The notes under the pieces were generated by a model, which did not search any database, was not told where the DNA came from, and saw nothing but the letters and a program-made list of their open reading frames with translations. DNA of 64,000 nt, from assembly GCF_013201035.1 (NCBI RefSeq), contig NZ_CP053707.1:3472001-3536000 (forward strand), read 5' to 3'. Shown in pieces: positions 62,816 to 64,000 of this stretch. Within the stretch, counting starts at the first letter, position 1; the number at the start of each line of letters is the position of its first letter. Source of the DNA: Arthrobacter sp. NEB 688 (GTDB taxonomy: Bacteria; Actinomycetota; Actinomycetes; Actinomycetales; Dermatophilaceae). The translations under genes were made by a program, and so were the position numbers.

Positions 62816-63976
62816 TCACCAGCCGGCGGTGCCGATGAACTCGCCGCGCCGTGCGGTCAGCGCGCCGAGCAGCTCGCGCTCCTGCCCGAGCGCGAGCGCG
62901 TCGGCGGCGTCGTGGTGCATCCGGCGGCGCAGCAGGGCGAGCTCGCTCGCCGTGTCCTGGAACGCACGCATCGCCGACAGCCCCCGGGTGCCGGCGTTGG
63001 AGCGCGCCCAGAGCCGCGCCTCGCGCCGGCGGGCCATCGAGGACAGCATCGACACCTCCGAGCGGGTGAGCCAGCCGGCGTCGGCGTAGGGCCGCAGGTA
63101 CAGCCCGATGAGGCGGCCCTCCCGGCGGCGGGCCCAGACGACGAAGGCGACGTAGGCGAGGAAGACCGGCACCTCGACGATGAGGTAGACGGTGACGAGC
63201 CCCGTGCCGCCCGAGACCGCGGCGAGGTTCCACAGCCCGTGGGCGAGGACGGCGAGCAGGTACCCGCCGACCGGCGCGAGCAGCCGCAGGCCCCACGAGC
63301 GGCTCGTCGCGGCGACCCCGATGCCGACCCCGGTGAGGATCGTGAACATCGGGTGCGCGAACGGCGAGAGGAGGCAGCGGGCGACGAAGGTCGCGGTCAG
63401 CGCCTCGCGACCGCCGTCGGTGTACGCCTGGGCGAGGTACTGGATGTTCTCCGTGAACGCGAAGCCGGCCGCCGTGACGCCGGCGTAGACCATCCCGTCG
63501 GTCACGCCGTCGAACTCGCGCCGCAGGAACCACCACACGAGCAGGACGAAGGCCCCCTTGAGCGCCTCCTCGACGACGGGGGCGACGAGCACCGCGGTCG
63601 TGGCCAGGGCCGCGTCGGGGTCGGTCGCGCTGCGCAGCACCACGATCGCGCTCGTGTTGAACACGGCGGCGACGAGGGTCGCGACGAGCGCGCCCCAGAG
63701 GAACGCCGCCACGAGGTAGCGCGTCGGCTCGGACTCGAAGCGGTCGAGCCAGAGGAAGGTCGGGATGACGATGCCGAGGGGCACGACGGCGACGGCGAGC
63801 GCGAGGAGCACCGTCTGGACGCCGAACGTCGCTCCGAGGTAGGCGGACACGACGAGCGCGGCGATGAGGAAGCCCACGCCCGCGACACCGCCGACGACCC
63901 ACGAGCGCAGCGCCGAGCGCGTCGTCGGGTTCGCGCGCCGCGCGAGCTCCGGTGCCGCCCTGACGTCCCCGCTCAT
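62816..63976 (-). CDS. PrsW-family intramembrane metalloprotease
   Basis: A 386-residue membrane protein with about eight helices in residues 25-285 and a soluble C-terminal tail. Family motifs are present: Glu136-Glu137-Ala-Leu-Lys140 (VVEEALKG), FAFTENIQY (173-180), FAHPMFT and LAHGLWN. PrsW cleaves anti-sigma factors in Bacillus; actinobacterial members are mostly uncharacterised, and no anti-sigma gene is adjacent. The ATG follows a TAGGGT box by 7 bases. Confidence 0.87.
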   Translation of the reverse strand: MSGDVRAAPELARRANPTTRSALRSWVVGGVAGVGFLIAALVVSAYLGATFGVQTVLLALAVAVVPLGIVIPTFLWLDRFESEPTRYLVAAFLWGALVATLVAAVFNTSAIVVLRSATDPDAALATTAVLVAPVVEEALKGAFVLLVWWFLRREFDGVTDGMVYAGVTAAGFAFTENIQYLAQAYTDGGREALTATFVARCLLSPFAHPMFTILTGVGIGVAATSRSWGLRLLAPVGGYLLAVLAHGLWNLAAVSGGTGLVTVYLIVEVPVFLAYVAFVVWARRREGRLIGLYLRPYADAGWLTRSEVSMLSSMARRREARLWARSNAGTRGLSAMRAFQDTASELALLRRRMHHDAADALALGQERELLGALTARRGEFIGTAGW

Positions 63977-63983
63977 GCGCCGA

Positions 63984-63989
63984 ACCCTA
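63984..63989 (-). promoter_or_regulatory. -10 box TAGGGT, 7 bases before the PrsW ATG
   Basis: TANNNT on the minus strand at leaderless spacing, 12 bases from the right edge of the window. Confidence 0.6.
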
Positions 63990-64000
63990 GCGGGGATGCG

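Overview
The window is a 64 kb stretch of a very GC-rich, densely coded actinobacterial chromosome. Two adjacent clpP genes, a mycothiol-dependent nitroreductase relative, a group II truncated haemoglobin, the TreX/Y/Z trehalose route and many GTG starts with 4-base stop/start overlaps all fit Actinomycetota. The gene content suggests Micrococcales, perhaps Intrasporangiaceae, but family rank is an inference. No prophage, intact insertion sequence, CRISPR array or rRNA operon was seen.

Layout. (1) 1-11.4 kb: end of a DUF58 gene and a membrane protein, then the Clp/trigger-factor proteolysis region on the minus strand (tig, clpP1, clpP2, clpX). It is split by a divergent LacI-regulator/MFS pair between tig and clpP1, and by a DUF4118 gene plus an AbiEi/DUF559-like gene between clpP2 and clpX. 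(2) 11.4-19 kb: divergent tRNA-Gly and tRNA-Pro, trmB, a SpoIIE-type phosphatase, rpiB, the nitroreductase relative, pepN, an MscS channel and glbO. (3) 18.9-26 kb: a phased repeat array, an alpha-glucosidase/GDPD/MFS run, a hypothetical gene with a thioesterase, a beta-lactamase-fold hydrolase, and an intergenic region with a 23-base poly-C tract and duplicated palindromic repeats. (4) 26-34.5 kb: a RecQ-like helicase fused to a phosphoribosyltransferase domain, a DJ-1/MarR operon divergent from a DHA2-type efflux pump, a MocR/YczE divergent pair and tesB. (5) 34.6-42.3 kb: a four-gene ABC exporter operon (two ATPases, two giant FtsX-type permeases). (6) 42.3-49 kb: glgX-treY-treZ, the glycogen-to-trehalose pathway. 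(7) 49-54.7 kb: an SDR, an acyl-CoA dehydrogenase divergent from a TetR regulator, a methyltransferase, and an epimerase/glycosyltransferase pair. (8) 54.7-64 kb: ettA, an SSB paralogue, a pair of dynamin-like GTPases, thpR, tRNA-Arg with a repeat-rich downstream region, an M20 amidohydrolase and a PrsW-type protease.

The order clpX, clpP2, clpP1, tig, rpiB, nitroreductase, pepN, glbO, alpha-glucosidase, hypothetical, thioesterase, ettA, ssb matches, from memory, the Mycobacterium tuberculosis Rv2457c-Rv2478c backbone. The remaining genes look like insertions into it, the largest block lying between the thioesterase and ettA.

Regulation is unusually readable. At least nine genes have a TANNNT box exactly 6 or 7 bases before a GTG/ATG start, which predicts leaderless transcripts. 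Clean operator-like palindromes sit at the LacI, MarR, MocR and TetR loci. I did not find a convincing complete new defence or biosynthetic system. The strongest unexplained signals are non-coding: a five-unit 41-42 bp dyad array, a shared inverted-repeat family, duplicated 89 bp palindromic elements, an in-frame palindromic duplication inside treZ, and tRNA-end copies downstream of tRNA-Arg.
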